A stretch of DNA of 64,000 nt from Bordetella holmesii ATCC 51541 (GTDB taxonomy: Bacteria; Pseudomonadota; Gammaproteobacteria; Burkholderiales; Burkholderiaceae_B): contig CP007494.1 in NCBI GenBank assembly GCA_000612485.1, forward strand, positions 1,116,001 through 1,180,000, written 5' to 3'. Shown here one piece after another: positions 36,255-45,571 of the stretch. The position numbers were made by a program, and so were the translations under genes. Positions within the stretch are counted from its first letter, which is position 1. Each line of letters begins with the position of its first letter. Under the pieces are notes generated by a model. The model searched no databases and was not told where the DNA came from. It saw nothing but the letters and a program-made list of their open reading frames with translations.

Positions 36255-38225
36255 GTGGCACATCCCCAGCCCCCGGCGCGCCCGGCGGCAGCGCAGACCT
36301 TCCCCGCGCTTCTGCTCGAACACGCCAGTGTGCGCCCATCGCGCCCGGCCATCCGCGAAAAAGATCTGGGCATCTGGCAGACCCTGAGCTGGGCCGAGGT
36401 GGCCGAGCGCGTGCGTCTGCTGGCCCATGGCCTGGCCGCATTGGGCATCGGCCCTGGCATGCATATCGCCGTCATCGGTGAGAACCGGTCCCGGTTGTAC
36501 ATCGCCATGATGGCCGCGCAGACACTGGGCGCGATCCCGGTACCGCTATACCAGGACGCAGTGGCCCAGGAAATGGTCTACGTGCTGCAGGATGCGCAGA
36601 TCCGCGTCGTGGTTGTGGAGGACCAGGAACAGGTCGACAAGATGCTGGAAGTGCGCGCGCAATGCCCGGCACTGCGCACCGTGGTCTATGACGATCCGCG
36701 CGGCATGCGTCACTACCACGATGACCTGCTGCAATCCTATGAAGCGCTCGAAGACGTCGGTCGCCAGCACGCCCAGGAACATCCCGAGTTCTATCTGCAG
36801 GCCGCGCACGCCGTGCAGCCCCACGACACGGTGGCCATGTTCTATACATCAGGAACGACGGGCAAGCCCAAGGGCGTAGTGTTGACTCATCACGCTCTGA
36901 TCGACCGGGCCCAGGCCGTGGCGCGGATGGAAAACCTGACCGACCAGGAAGATGTTCTGGCTTATCTGCCACCCGCATGGATAGGCCAGAACATGTTCTC
37001 CTATACCCAGCTTCTGGTGTCCGGTTTCACTGTCAACCATCCGGAATCACCGGATACGGTGTCCATCGATATGCGCGATATCGGACCTACGTATTACTTC
37101 GCTCCGCCGCGCGTCCTCGAAGGTCTGTTGACGCACGTGATGATCCGCATGGAAGACGCCGGCCTGGTCAAGCGAAAACTGTTTGGCGCCTGCATGAACT
37201 TGGCTCGCCAGGTCGGCGCACGCATCCTCGATGGTGAGTCGGTATCGGTGTGGGACAGGCTGCGCTACCGACTCGGCGATCTGCTCATCTACGGCCCGTT
37301 ACGCAATGCCCTGGGCATGAACCGTGTACGTGTGGCTTACACGGCAGGTGAAGCCATCGGACCAGATCTCTTCGTCTTCTATCGATCCATCGGCATCAAT
37401 CTCAAGCAACTGTATGGTTCCACCGAGACCTCCGTCTTTGTGTGCGTGCAGCCCGATGGGCAAGTACGTGACGACACCGTAGGCCCTCCTGTCGAAGGCG
37501 TACAGATCCGGGTGGCCGACAACGGCGAGGTCCTCGTCAAAAGCCCGGGGCTGTTCAAGGAGTACTACCGCAACCCGGCCGCTACCGAAGAGGCCCGCGA
37601 CGCCGAGGGCTGGTTTCGCACCGGCGACGCCGGCTATCTGGATGGCGACGGGCAGCTGAAAATCATCGATCGCGCAAAGGATGTCGGCAAACTTGCCGAT
37701 GGCAGCCTCTTTGCCCCCAAGTACATCGAGAACAAGCTCAAGTTCTTCCCGCACATCAAGGAAGCCGTAGCCTTCGGAGCCGATCGCGAGCACGCATGTG
37801 CCTTTATCAACATCGACCTGGAAGCCGTTGGGAATTGGGCCGAACGGCGCGGTCTGGCGTATGCCGGTTATACCGATCTGGCCGGCAAGGATGAAGTCTA
37901 TGCCCTGATCCGCGAGTGCCTGGAGAAAGTCAATGCCGACCTGGCCGCCGACCCGCGGCTGGCAGCCTCGCAGATTCATCGCTTTCTCATCCTGCACAAG
38001 GAGCTGGATCCGGACGACGATGAGCTCACGCGGACCCGCAAGGTTCGTCGCGCGTTCATCGCCCAAAAGTATGGCGTGCTGATCGATGCGCTCTACAGCG
38101 ACAAGGACCGCCAGTTCATTGAAACCGAGGTCAAGTTCGAAGACGGCCGCAGCGGCAAGATTTCCGCCGACCTGCGCATCAGTCCAGCGACGACCTATCC
38201 TGCCATCACCGCCAAGGCCGCTTGA
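36255..38225 (+). CDS. AMP-binding long-chain/aryl acyl-CoA synthetase
   Basis: 656 aa from GTG 36255, chosen because GGAGGAGACAAC stands just before it. The enzyme makes an acyl-adenylate and then the CoA thioester. P-loop FYTSGTTGKPKG (about 198-209), YGSTETSVFV (A5 motif) and WFRTGDAGYLDGDGQLKIIDRAKD (A7/A8 motifs) are visible. Overall length and tail fit the long-chain acyl-CoA synthetase branch. It heads an operon with a full Liv-type transporter and a PaaK-like ligase, so the imported ligand is probably an organic acid activated on entry. The frame is intact. Confidence 0.9.
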   Translation: MAHPQPPARPAAAQTFPALLLEHASVRPSRPAIREKDLGIWQTLSWAEVAERVRLLAHGLAALGIGPGMHIAVIGENRSRLYIAMMAAQTLGAIPVPLYQDAVAQEMVYVLQDAQIRVVVVEDQEQVDKMLEVRAQCPALRTVVYDDPRGMRHYHDDLLQSYEALEDVGRQHAQEHPEFYLQAAHAVQPHDTVAMFYTSGTTGKPKGVVLTHHALIDRAQAVARMENLTDQEDVLAYLPPAWIGQNMFSYTQLLVSGFTVNHPESPDTVSIDMRDIGPTYYFAPPRVLEGLLTHVMIRMEDAGLVKRKLFGACMNLARQVGARILDGESVSVWDRLRYRLGDLLIYGPLRNALGMNRVRVAYTAGEAIGPDLFVFYRSIGINLKQLYGSTETSVFVCVQPDGQVRDDTVGPPVEGVQIRVADNGEVLVKSPGLFKEYYRNPAATEEARDAEGWFRTGDAGYLDGDGQLKIIDRAKDVGKLADGSLFAPKYIENKLKFFPHIKEAVAFGADREHACAFINIDLEAVGNWAERRGLAYAGYTDLAGKDEVYALIRECLEKVNADLAADPRLAASQIHRFLILHKELDPDDDELTRTRKVRRAFIAQKYGVLIDALYSDKDRQFIETEVKFEDGRSGKISADLRISPATTYPAITAKAA

Positions 38226-38227
38226 TC

Positions 38228-39235
38228 ATGAGCACCACTACCCGCGACCAGCAGATAGGCGACGTCTTGCTGAACATGCAGAACATCTCGCTTTCATTCG
38301 GCGGCGTCAAGGCGCTCACGGACATCTCTTTTGACGTGCGAGAGCACGAGGTACGCGCCATCATCGGGCCGAATGGCGCCGGTAAGAGCTCTATGCTCAA
38401 CGTGATCAACGGTGTCTACACACCCCAGCAGGGCAGCATAACGTTGCGCGGCGAACGCTTCTCTCGCATGAACCCGCGCCGCGCCGCCGAGATGGGCATT
38501 GCACGGACGTTTCAGAATCTCGCGCTCTTCAAGGGCATGAGCGTGCTGGATAACATCATGGCCGGTCGCAACCTGCGCATGAAATGCGGCCTGTTATCCC
38601 AGGCGCTGCGGCTTGGGCCTGCCGAACGCGAAGAGATCGAGCACAGAAAGTTCGTCGAGAACATCATCGATTTTCTGGAGATCCAGGCCTATCGCAAGGT
38701 ACCCGTGGGCCGCCTGCCCTATGGTTTGCAGAAGCCAGTGGACCTGGGCCGTGCGCTGGCCATGGAGCCGCGCCTGCTCCTGCTCGACGAGCCCATGGCA
38801 GGCATGAATATCGGAGAGAAGCAGGACATGAGCCGCTTCATCCTCGATGTCAACGATGAATTCGGCACCACCATCGTTCTGATCGAACATGACATGGGCG
38901 TGGTGATGGATATTTCCGATCGGGTGGTCGTCCTGGACTACGGCAAGAAGATCGGTGATGGCACACCCGAGCAAGTGCGGGGTAATCCTGATGTGATCCG
39001 CGCCTATCTCGGCGTGGATCACGGCTCAACGGACGGGATACGACATGGGATTCTTTCTCGAAACCTTTCTGGGCGGACTGATGAGCGGCATGATGTATTC
39101 GCTCATCGGCCTGGGCTTTGTGCTCATCTTCAAAGCATCGGGCGTCTTCAACTTCGCCCAGGGCGCCATGGTCCTGGTGGCTGCGCTATCGATGGTGCGA
39201 TTTTCCGAGTGGCTGCCGCGCTGGCTGGGCTTTGA
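38228..39235 (+). CDS. livG: LivG-type ABC ATPase with an aberrant C-terminal extension (cluster 2)
   Basis: 335 aa from ATG 38228, against about 255-270 for the family. Residues 1 to about 265 are a normal LivG: Walker A GPNGAGKSS, Walker B LLLLDEPMAGMN, LIEHDMGVVMD, and the family end PDVIRAYLG. After LGVDHGSTDGIRHG the frame stays open for about 63 codons inside livH (overlap 39045-39235), giving a sequence (HAHRPGL-type, Arg/His-rich) that looks like an out-of-frame reading of livH. The normal stop seems to have been lost. A second oddity is Pro170 in LPYGLQKPVDLGRAL, where Arg or Lys is usual in the signature region. Activity is uncertain. Confidence 0.85.
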   Translation: MSTTTRDQQIGDVLLNMQNISLSFGGVKALTDISFDVREHEVRAIIGPNGAGKSSMLNVINGVYTPQQGSITLRGERFSRMNPRRAAEMGIARTFQNLALFKGMSVLDNIMAGRNLRMKCGLLSQALRLGPAEREEIEHRKFVENIIDFLEIQAYRKVPVGRLPYGLQKPVDLGRALAMEPRLLLLDEPMAGMNIGEKQDMSRFILDVNDEFGTTIVLIEHDMGVVMDISDRVVVLDYGKKIGDGTPEQVRGNPDVIRAYLGVDHGSTDGIRHGILSRNLSGRTDERHDVFAHRPGLCAHLQSIGRLQLRPGRHGPGGCAIDGAIFRVAAALAGL

Positions 39236-39974
39236 CAACCTCTTGCTGGCCAATGTGCTGGCCTTCATCGTCAGCGCCGCCATCATGTTCTTGCTGGCCG
39301 TGGTGATCGAGCGTTTCGTGCTGCGACACCTCGTCAACCAAGACCTGACCACCTTGCTCATGGCCACGCTTGGCATCAGCTATTTTCTCGACGGTCTCGG
39401 ACAGATCACGTTTGGCAGTTCGGTCTACTCCATCAATGTAGGCATGCCCAAGGAGCCGTGGCTCGTACTGGACTCGGTCTTCGAAGGAGGCGTGCTGATC
39501 AATCTCGAAGATCTGACTGCCGCGCTCATCGCCGCGCTGCTGGTGGCGGCCCTGGCGTTGTTTTTCCAGTTCACCTCCACCGGCCGGGCACTGCGCGCGG
39601 TCGCCGATGATCACCAGGCCGCGCAATCCATCGGCATTCCGCTCAACCGCATCTGGGTGATCGTCTGGAGTGTGGCCGGCCTGGTGGCGCTGGTGGCCGG
39701 CATCATCTGGGGGTCGAAATTCGGCGTGCAGTTCACACTGTCGACGGCCGCCTTACGTGCCTTGCCCGTTGTCATCCTGGGCGGGTTGACTTCGGTTCCG
39801 GGCGCCATTCTGGGCGGCTTGATCATCGGTGTGGGTGAAAAATTGTCGGAGGTCTATCTGGGCTCGCTGGTCGGCGGAGGCATAGAAATCTGGTTCGCCT
39901 ACGTGTTGGCATTGGTCTTCCTGCTGTTCCGTCCGCAAGGATTGTTCGGCGAAAAAATCATCGACCGGGTCTAG
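39045..39974 (+). CDS. livH: LivH-type ABC permease (cluster 2)
   Basis: 309 aa, about eight helices. The start is ATG 39045 (MGFFLETFLGGLMSGMMYSL). The family block ASGVFNFAQGAMVLVAALS and the coupling loop GRALRAVADDHQAAQSIGIPLNRI are present, and it ends LLFRPQGLFGEKIIDRV. The first 191 bp overlap the out-of-frame tail of livG, so livG ribosomes run over its start region. It pairs with LivM downstream. The frame is intact. Confidence 0.93.
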   Translation: MGFFLETFLGGLMSGMMYSLIGLGFVLIFKASGVFNFAQGAMVLVAALSMVRFSEWLPRWLGFDNLLLANVLAFIVSAAIMFLLAVVIERFVLRHLVNQDLTTLLMATLGISYFLDGLGQITFGSSVYSINVGMPKEPWLVLDSVFEGGVLINLEDLTAALIAALLVAALALFFQFTSTGRALRAVADDHQAAQSIGIPLNRIWVIVWSVAGLVALVAGIIWGSKFGVQFTLSTAALRALPVVILGGLTSVPGAILGGLIIGVGEKLSEVYLGSLVGGGIEIWFAYVLALVFLLFRPQGLFGEKIIDRV

Positions 39975-39994
39975 CACCCTAGCTTGGAGACATC

Positions 39995-41059
39995 ATGTTC
40001 TACCGCGAAAACGGCCAGTTCAAGACCAGCTATCGCGCCGATCAGCAGATATTCCCCATTCGGCAGGACCGTATCTTCTTCGGGCTGCTGATGGCCGTCG
40101 CCTTCGTGGCGGTACCGCTGCTGGTCAGCGACTATCTGATGCGCGCCATCCTGATCCCCTTTCTCATCCTCGCCTTGGCAGCAGTCGGCCTGAACATCCT
40201 GGTGGGTTACTGCGGCCAGATCTCCCTGGGCACAGGGGCCTTCATGGCCGTAGGCGCCTACGCCGCCTGGAACATCGGCGTGCGCTTTCCCGGTTCCCCG
40301 CTGCTGTTGCAGATTCTGATCGGCGGCGGCTTTGCCACACTGGTGGGCGTGATTTTCGGCATCCCCAGCCTGCGCATCCGGGGCCTTTACCTGGCCGTGG
40401 CCACGCTGGCGGCGCAGTTCTTCGTGGACTGGGCATTCCTGCGGATTCCCTTTTTCACCAACTACTCGGCCTCGGGAAGCGTCTCCGTGCCGCCGCTGAC
40501 AGTTTTTGGGATGCCTGTACAAAGCGCGCTGCAGAAATACCTCTTCGTACTCATATTGGTCGTGGTGTTCACACTTTTGGCCAAGAATCTCGTGCGTGGC
40601 GCCATCGGCCGCCAATGGATGGCCATCCGCGACATGGACGTGGCCGCCGCGGTCATTGGCATACGGCCCATGTACGCCAAACTGTCGGCCTTCGCGGTCA
40701 GTTCCTTCATCGTCGGTGTGGCCGGCGCGCTCTGGGGATACATCCATCTGGGTTCCTGGGAGCCTCTGGCCTTCGACCTGGGCCGTTCCTTCCAGTTGCT
40801 GTTCATGATCATCATCGGCGGGCTTGGCTCGATTCTGGGCAGCTTCTTCGGAGCGGCCTTCATCGTGCTCGTACCCGTGGCGTTGACCAACATCCCTCAT
40901 ATTCTTGGCCTGTCACTGTCAGTGGATACGGCAGCACACGTCGAGCACATGGTGTTCGGCGCGCTGATCGTGTTCTTCCTGATTGCCGAACCCCACGGCC
41001 TGGCGCGCCTGTGGAGCATAGGCAAGGAGAAACTTCGCATCTGGCCGTTCCCGCATTGA
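39995..41059 (+). CDS. livM: LivM-type ABC permease (cluster 2)
   Basis: 354 aa, about ten helices. The family block NILVGYCGQISLGTGAFMAVGAYAAW and the coupling loop IGRQWMAIRDMDVAAAVIGIRPMYAKL are clear. Unlike cluster 1, the permease is not fused to the ATPase. It starts 20 bp after livH behind TTGGAGA and is followed by a perfect 10-bp hairpin before the binding-protein gene. The frame is intact. Confidence 0.93.
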   Translation: MFYRENGQFKTSYRADQQIFPIRQDRIFFGLLMAVAFVAVPLLVSDYLMRAILIPFLILALAAVGLNILVGYCGQISLGTGAFMAVGAYAAWNIGVRFPGSPLLLQILIGGGFATLVGVIFGIPSLRIRGLYLAVATLAAQFFVDWAFLRIPFFTNYSASGSVSVPPLTVFGMPVQSALQKYLFVLILVVVFTLLAKNLVRGAIGRQWMAIRDMDVAAAVIGIRPMYAKLSAFAVSSFIVGVAGALWGYIHLGSWEPLAFDLGRSFQLLFMIIIGGLGSILGSFFGAAFIVLVPVALTNIPHILGLSLSVDTAAHVEHMVFGALIVFFLIAEPHGLARLWSIGKEKLRIWPFPH

Positions 41060-41063
41060 AATG

Positions 41064-41086
41064 GCGCGGGCCCAACGGGCCCGCGC
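41064..41086 (+). repeat. Intercistronic hairpin before binding-protein gene 2
   Basis: A perfect 10-bp stem GCGCGGGCCC / GGGCCCGCGC with a three-base AAC loop lies just after the livM stop. No T run follows. The stem sequence is the same as the core of the hairpin after binding-protein gene 1, suggesting a shared intercistronic element. Confidence 0.6.
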
Positions 41087-41158
41087 TCTCAACAACCCGG
41101 CTGCAGACCGGGCCAACCCCGGTGTTCGATAGCAAGCACCACGCAGGAGGTAATGGAG

Positions 41159-42490
41159 ATGAAGCGTCTTAACCTGAAATTGGCCGCGGCGTTGATGGCC
41201 GCAACCGGCGCGCTGAGCGCCATCGCAACGCCGGCGGCGGCCGCCGAGGAACAATTCGTGCCGCTGCTGGTTTATCGCACGAGCTCGTTCGCACCACTGG
41301 GCATTCCATGGGCCGACGGCAAACTGGACTACCTCAAGCTGATCAACGAACGCGACGGCGGCGTCAACGGTGTGAAGATCGCCTACGAAGAGTGCGAAAC
41401 TGCCTATGCCACCGATCGTGGCGTGGAGTGTTATGAACGGCTGAAGAACAAAGGCACGGGTGCCTCGGGCTTTGATTCTCAGTCCACCGGTATTACCTTC
41501 GCCGTGACGGACAAGGCCATGGTGGATAAGGTGCCGGTCGAGACCGTGGGCTATGGGCTGTCGCAATCGGTCGATGGCAGCGTCTTCGAATGGAACTTCC
41601 CACTGCTGGGTACGTACTGGACGGCCGCCGATGTGATGATCCAGGACATCGCCAAGAAAGAGGGCGGCATGGACAAGCTCAAGGGCAAGAAGATTGCCCT
41701 GGTCTATCACGACTCGCCCTATGGCAAGGAGCCGATCTCGGTATTGCAGAAACGCGCTGCCAAGGAAGGCTTTGAACTGCTGCTCTACCCGGTCACCGCT
41801 CCCGGCGTGGAACAGAAATCCACCTGGTTGCAGATCCGCCAGCAGCGCCCGGCCTACGTGTTGCTCTGGAGCGCGGGCATCATGACGCCGACTGCCATCC
41901 GCGAAGCGCAGGCAAGCGGCTATCCCCGCGACAAGATGTATGCCATCTGGTGGGCCGGTTCAGAGGGCGACGTCAAGGATCTTGGCGATGTCGCCAAAGG
42001 CTATAACGCCATCACGATTCACAACAGCGCCGGCAGCGGCAAGGTCTACGACGATCTCAAGAAATACGTCTACGACAAGGGCCAGGGTGCCGACAAATCC
42101 GGCAACACCACCCTGGGGACCATCGCCCACACACGCGGCATGATCATTTCCATGTTGCAAGTCGAGGCCATCCGCGCTGCGCAGGAGAAGTTCGGCAAAG
42201 GCAAGGCACTTACCCCCGAGCAGGTGCGTTGGGGCTTCGAGCATCTCAACCTTACCCAGGATCGCCTGAACGAGCTCGGTTTCGGTGAGATCATGCGTCC
42301 GGTCAAGACCAGCTGCAGCAACCATATGGGCGATGATTGGGCCCGTATCGTGCAGTGGGACGGCAAGAAGTTCAACGTCGTCTCCGACTGGTACCAGGCT
42401 GACAAGACGGTGGTCGACCCGTTGGTAAAGGAAGCCGCTGCCAAGTACGCGCAGGAAAAGAAGATCACGCCACGTAAGTGCGAGGACTGA
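41159..42490 (+). CDS. ABC transporter periplasmic binding protein (cluster 2)
   Basis: 443 aa. Of two close ATGs, 41159 is chosen because AGGAGG lies eight bases before it; the ATG at 41153 is too close. A signal peptide (about 1-28, ending TPAAAAEE) precedes a long type-1 periplasmic protein with YRTSSFAPLGIPWADGKLDYL, ECETAYATDRGVECYERL and the C-terminal SCSNHMGDDWARIVQWDG. It belongs to the longer branch of Liv-type binders often linked to acyl-CoA synthetases and aromatic or fatty acids rather than plain amino acids. The ligand is unknown. A 10-bp terminator-like hairpin follows, so it should be the most abundant product of the operon. Confidence 0.9.
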   Translation: MKRLNLKLAAALMAATGALSAIATPAAAAEEQFVPLLVYRTSSFAPLGIPWADGKLDYLKLINERDGGVNGVKIAYEECETAYATDRGVECYERLKNKGTGASGFDSQSTGITFAVTDKAMVDKVPVETVGYGLSQSVDGSVFEWNFPLLGTYWTAADVMIQDIAKKEGGMDKLKGKKIALVYHDSPYGKEPISVLQKRAAKEGFELLLYPVTAPGVEQKSTWLQIRQQRPAYVLLWSAGIMTPTAIREAQASGYPRDKMYAIWWAGSEGDVKDLGDVAKGYNAITIHNSAGSGKVYDDLKKYVYDKGQGADKSGNTTLGTIAHTRGMIISMLQVEAIRAAQEKFGKGKALTPEQVRWGFEHLNLTQDRLNELGFGEIMRPVKTSCSNHMGDDWARIVQWDGKKFNVVSDWYQADKTVVDPLVKEAAAKYAQEKKITPRKCED

Positions 42491-42498
42491 TAGGCACC

Positions 42499-42527
42499 GG
42501 CCGCCAGCGCCGGCTGGCGGCCTTTCT
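42499..42527 (+). terminator. Terminator-like hairpin between binding-protein gene 2 and livF
   Basis: A 10-bp stem (GGCCGCCAGC-GCCG-GCTGGCGGCC) is followed by TTTCTT. It lies 8 bp after the stop of the binding-protein gene and inside the operon, so it probably gives partial termination before livF and the PaaK-like gene. Confidence 0.75.
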
Positions 42528-42545
42528 TATCCTGCAGGAACAGCC

Positions 42546-43376
42546 ATGACTGTCGCTTCCCCCACTCCGCCTTCCAAGGTGCTGCTCGATGTCAACGGCA
42601 TCGAGGTCATCTACAACCACGTCATCCTGGTGCTCAAGGGCGTGTCCCTGCGCGTGCCAGAAGGCAAGATCGTGGCTTTGCTGGGCGCCAATGGCGCGGG
42701 CAAAACCACGACGTTGCGTGCCGTCTCCAATCTGCTCAAGGGCGAGCGCGGCGACGTCACCAAGGGCTACATCCAGTATCGCGACGAACGCATCGAGCGG
42801 CTCTCGCCCGCGGAGCTGGTCAAGCGCGGCGTGGTGCAGGTCATGGAGGGCCGGCATTGCTTTGCCCACCTGACCATCGAAGAAAACCTTTTGACCGGGG
42901 CCTATACACGCGAGCTTTCCCGAGGCGACATTAGCATCGCGCTTGAGCGCGTCTACCAGTATTTTCCGCGACTCAAGCAGCGACGCGGCAGCCAGGCCGG
43001 CTACACCTCCGGCGGCGAGCAGCAGATGACCGCCATCGGGCGCGCGCTGATGGCCAGCCCCAACATGATTCTTCTGGACGAGCCCTCGATGGGCCTGGCT
43101 CCGCAGATCGTCGAAGAAATCTTCGAGATCGTCCGCGACCTGAACCAGCGCGAAGGCGTCAGTTTCCTGCTTGCCGAACAGAACACCAATATTGCGCTGC
43201 GCTATGCCGATTACGGCTACATCCTGGAGAACGGTCGAGTGATGATGGATGGCGCGGCCAGCGACCTGGCGCAGAACGAAGACGTCAAGGAGTTCTACCT
43301 CGGCATCTCCAGCGGAGAGCGCAAAAGTTTCCGCGACCAGAAGTTCTATCGCCGCCGCAAGCGTTGGCTGGCCTGA
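42546..43376 (+). CDS. livF: LivF-type ABC ATPase (cluster 2)
   Basis: 276 aa, slightly long for LivF because of an N-terminal extension and a basic tail (FRDQKFYRRRKRWLA). Walker A GANGAGKTT, signature TSGGEQQMTAIGRALM, Walker B MILLDEPSMGLAP and the switch region LLAEQNTNIALRYAD are complete. The TSGGEQQ signature and the R-rich tail are common in the acyl-synthetase-linked branch. It lies between a terminator-like hairpin and the frameshifted PaaK-like gene. The frame is intact. Confidence 0.94.
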   Translation: MTVASPTPPSKVLLDVNGIEVIYNHVILVLKGVSLRVPEGKIVALLGANGAGKTTTLRAVSNLLKGERGDVTKGYIQYRDERIERLSPAELVKRGVVQVMEGRHCFAHLTIEENLLTGAYTRELSRGDISIALERVYQYFPRLKQRRGSQAGYTSGGEQQMTAIGRALMASPNMILLDEPSMGLAPQIVEEIFEIVRDLNQREGVSFLLAEQNTNIALRYADYGYILENGRVMMDGAASDLAQNEDVKEFYLGISSGERKSFRDQKFYRRRKRWLA

Positions 43377-43406
43377 TCCGATCCCCTACAGCAAGGGTGC
43401 CAACCC

Positions 43407-44668
43407 ATGTCTCAGTTTTTCGATACCCTGGAAACCCGCGACCCGGTCGCACGTGAGCGCGCCTTGATGCAGGCCCTGCCCGGTGCGATTGCGCATGCCC
43501 AGGCGCGGGCACCGGCCATCTCCGCCCAACTCAAAGGCGTCGATGCCGCAGGCATCGACAGTCGTCAGGCCCTGGCCTGCCTGTGCTGCGCAAGCACGAA
43601 CTGTTGGAACTGCAGCAGCAGGCCAGGACAAGCGATGCGCCAGACGGCCCGAGCAAGGCCCTGGGCGGCTTTGCCGCGGTCGGCTGGGGCCAGGCGGTAC
43701 GGGTGTTTGCCTCGCCCGGGCCGATCTATGAGCCCGAAACGGCCCGCCCGGACTACTGGCGCTTTGCGCGCGCCCTGTATGCCGCGGGTTTTCGTGCCGG
43801 CGAACTGGCGTACAACTGCTTTTCGTATCACTTCACACCAGCCGGCTCCATGATGGAGACGGCGGCTCATGCTGTGGGCTGCACGGTGTTTCCCGGCGGC
43901 ACCGGGCAGACGGAGCAGCAGGTCCACGCGATCCGCGACCTGGCGCCGTCGGGCTACACCGGCACGCCCAGTTTTCTGAAGATCATTCTTGAGAAGGCTG
44001 ACGAACTTGGCCTGCCACTGACCTCGCTCAAGCGGGCCCTGGTCTCGGGCGAAGCGTTTCCGCCTTCACTGCGTGACTGGCTGGCTGCCCGCGGCATCGC
44101 CGGCTATCAGGCCTATGGCAGCGCGGATTTGGGCATGATTGCGTTCGAAACCAGCGCGCGCGACGGCCTGGTGCTGGGCGAAGACCTGATCCTGGAGATC
44201 GTGCGTCCTGGCACGGGAGAGCCCGTGCCGGATGGCGAAGTGGGAGAAGTGGTCATCACCACGCTGAACCCGGACTACCCGCTGGTGCGTTTCGGGACAG
44301 GAGACCTTTCGGCGGTTTTGCCGGGCCCGTCTCCCTGCGGACGCAGCAACACCCGCATCCGCGGCTGGCTTGGGCGCGCCGACCAGACCACCAAGGTTCG
44401 CGGTATGTTTGTGCATCCTTCGCAGGTGGCCGAAGTCCTGCGCCGCCATCCTGAAGTGGGCCGGGCGCGTCTGGTGATATCTGGAACCACCGGTGCTGAA
44501 CACATGGTGCTGCATGTCGAGGCCGCCACCCTGGGCACCGATGCAGCATCTCGGCTGGCCACCTCGGTGCGCGACATCACCAAGCTGCGGGCGGACATCG
44601 TACGCGCCGAGCCCGCAGGGCTGCCCAACGACGGCAAAGTCATCGACGATCTGCGCACGTATGAATGA
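43407..44668 (+). pseudogene. PaaK-like phenylacetate/aryl-CoA ligase, frameshifted
   Basis: From ATG 43407 (MSQFFDTLETRDPVARERAL) the frame reads as a PaaK-type N-terminus to GIDSRQALA. Near 43575-43582 it breaks, and the rest, from LRKHELLELQQQAR, is one base out of phase and open to 44668. That part carries YNCFSYHFTPAGSMMETAAHAVG, the A3-A8-like blocks AYGSADLGMIAFETSARDG and VRFGTGDLSAVL, and the C-terminal domain with GRADQTTKVRGMFVHPSQV. Restored length is about 420 aa, normal for the family. As the last gene of the cluster 2 operon it would have supplied a second acyl-CoA ligase. A one-base assembly error is the alternative. Confidence 0.85.
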
Positions 44669-44705
44669 CAACTGCCTTCGCGCTGGCCGCTTGCCACGGC
44701 TGATG

Positions 44706-45138
44706 TCATCGATGGCGTTCTGAAGTAGGCTTTTGCCAGAACGAAAAGGCTCCCATGCCCACCACCATCGCCAGCCCGAACGTGAGCGCCTCGTCATAAC
44801 CCTGGGAGGCGGTCAGCACGGCCGTGACAGGGCTCAGGCCCGCCAGCTCCCAACCCAGTCCGAAGATCACCGCGCCGGACACTAGCCGGGTGTCGATCTT
44901 CCAGGCAGTGGGCCATTGCAACGGGGCGCCAAGGGTGATCGTTTTCCCCCGGCGCTTCAGGCGTCTGTAAAAGCGGCGCGGTCACGCCAATCGCCGCCGC
45001 GAAGACCAGGACCAGGGAGGGATCCCATTGCCCGCCGATATCCAGAAAGGCCAGCACTTTGGCCGGGTCCGTCATCCCGGACAGCGTCAGCCCCAGGCCC
45101 ATTAGCAGTCCGCAGACCAGCGCAAACACCAGATGCAT
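44706..45138 (-). pseudogene. YeeE/YedE-family membrane protein, second half of pair, frameshifted
   Basis: From ATG 45138 (MHLVFALVCGLLMGLGLTLSGMTDPAKVLAFLDIGG) the frame is a typical C-terminal YeeE/YedE half, with GLTLSGMTDPAKVL diagnostic. It runs to VTAPLLQ near 44965 and then loses phase. The next frame continues RRLKRRGKTITLGAPLQWPTAWKID and VSGAVIFGLGWELAGL to the stop at 44706. One missing base explains it, and the repaired length is about 144 aa. The YeeE/YedE family imports thiosulfate or sulfur compounds. It is the last gene of the sulfide module and the second broken one. Confidence 0.85.
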
Positions 45139-45139
45139 A

Positions 45140-45571
45140 TCAGCTCCCTGACAGATGACGCACGGCGGCGACCACCGCCATGGCCGTCACCGTGAAAATC
45201 AGCACCGAAGCCACGGACCTCGGTGCGCCGCTCGCCAGCCCGCAAACGCCGTGCCCCGTGGTGCAGCCTGACCCCAGCCGGGTGCCGAACCCGACCAGCA
45301 AACCTGCCAGAATGAGCGCTGGTGTGCTGGAGATAAATCGGGACGCCGGCACATCAGCAAAGATACCGTAGAGCCACGGCGACAGCACAAGCCCGGCAAT
45401 GAAAGCGACGCGCTAGGCCGAGCCGGCAGCCGGCGGCACCAGCGCACCCAATATGCCGCTGACGCCTGCGATACGACCCAGCGTAGCCATCAGCAAGGCG
45501 GCAGCCGCGCCGATCAGCACCCCGCCGGCCAGCGCAGTGCCGGGAGTAAAGGATTGCCATGCAATGCTCAT
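45140..45571 (-). pseudogene. YeeE/YedE-family membrane protein, first half of pair, nonsense codon
   Basis: From ATG 45571 (MSIAWQSFTPGTALAGGVLI) the frame reads GAAAALLMATLGRIAGVSGILGALVPPAAGSA, then an in-frame TAG at 45415-45413, then RVAFIAGLVLSPWLYG through GFGTRLGSGCTTGHGVCGLASGAPRS, with the conserved GSGCTTGHGVCG holding the key cysteines, to TGA at 45140. A Trp codon (TGG) is expected at the TAG. Apart from this nonsense codon the 143-codon frame is complete. Its ATG overlaps the stop of the ArsR-type regulator gene (ATGA), so the genes were one operon. Confidence 0.88.
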
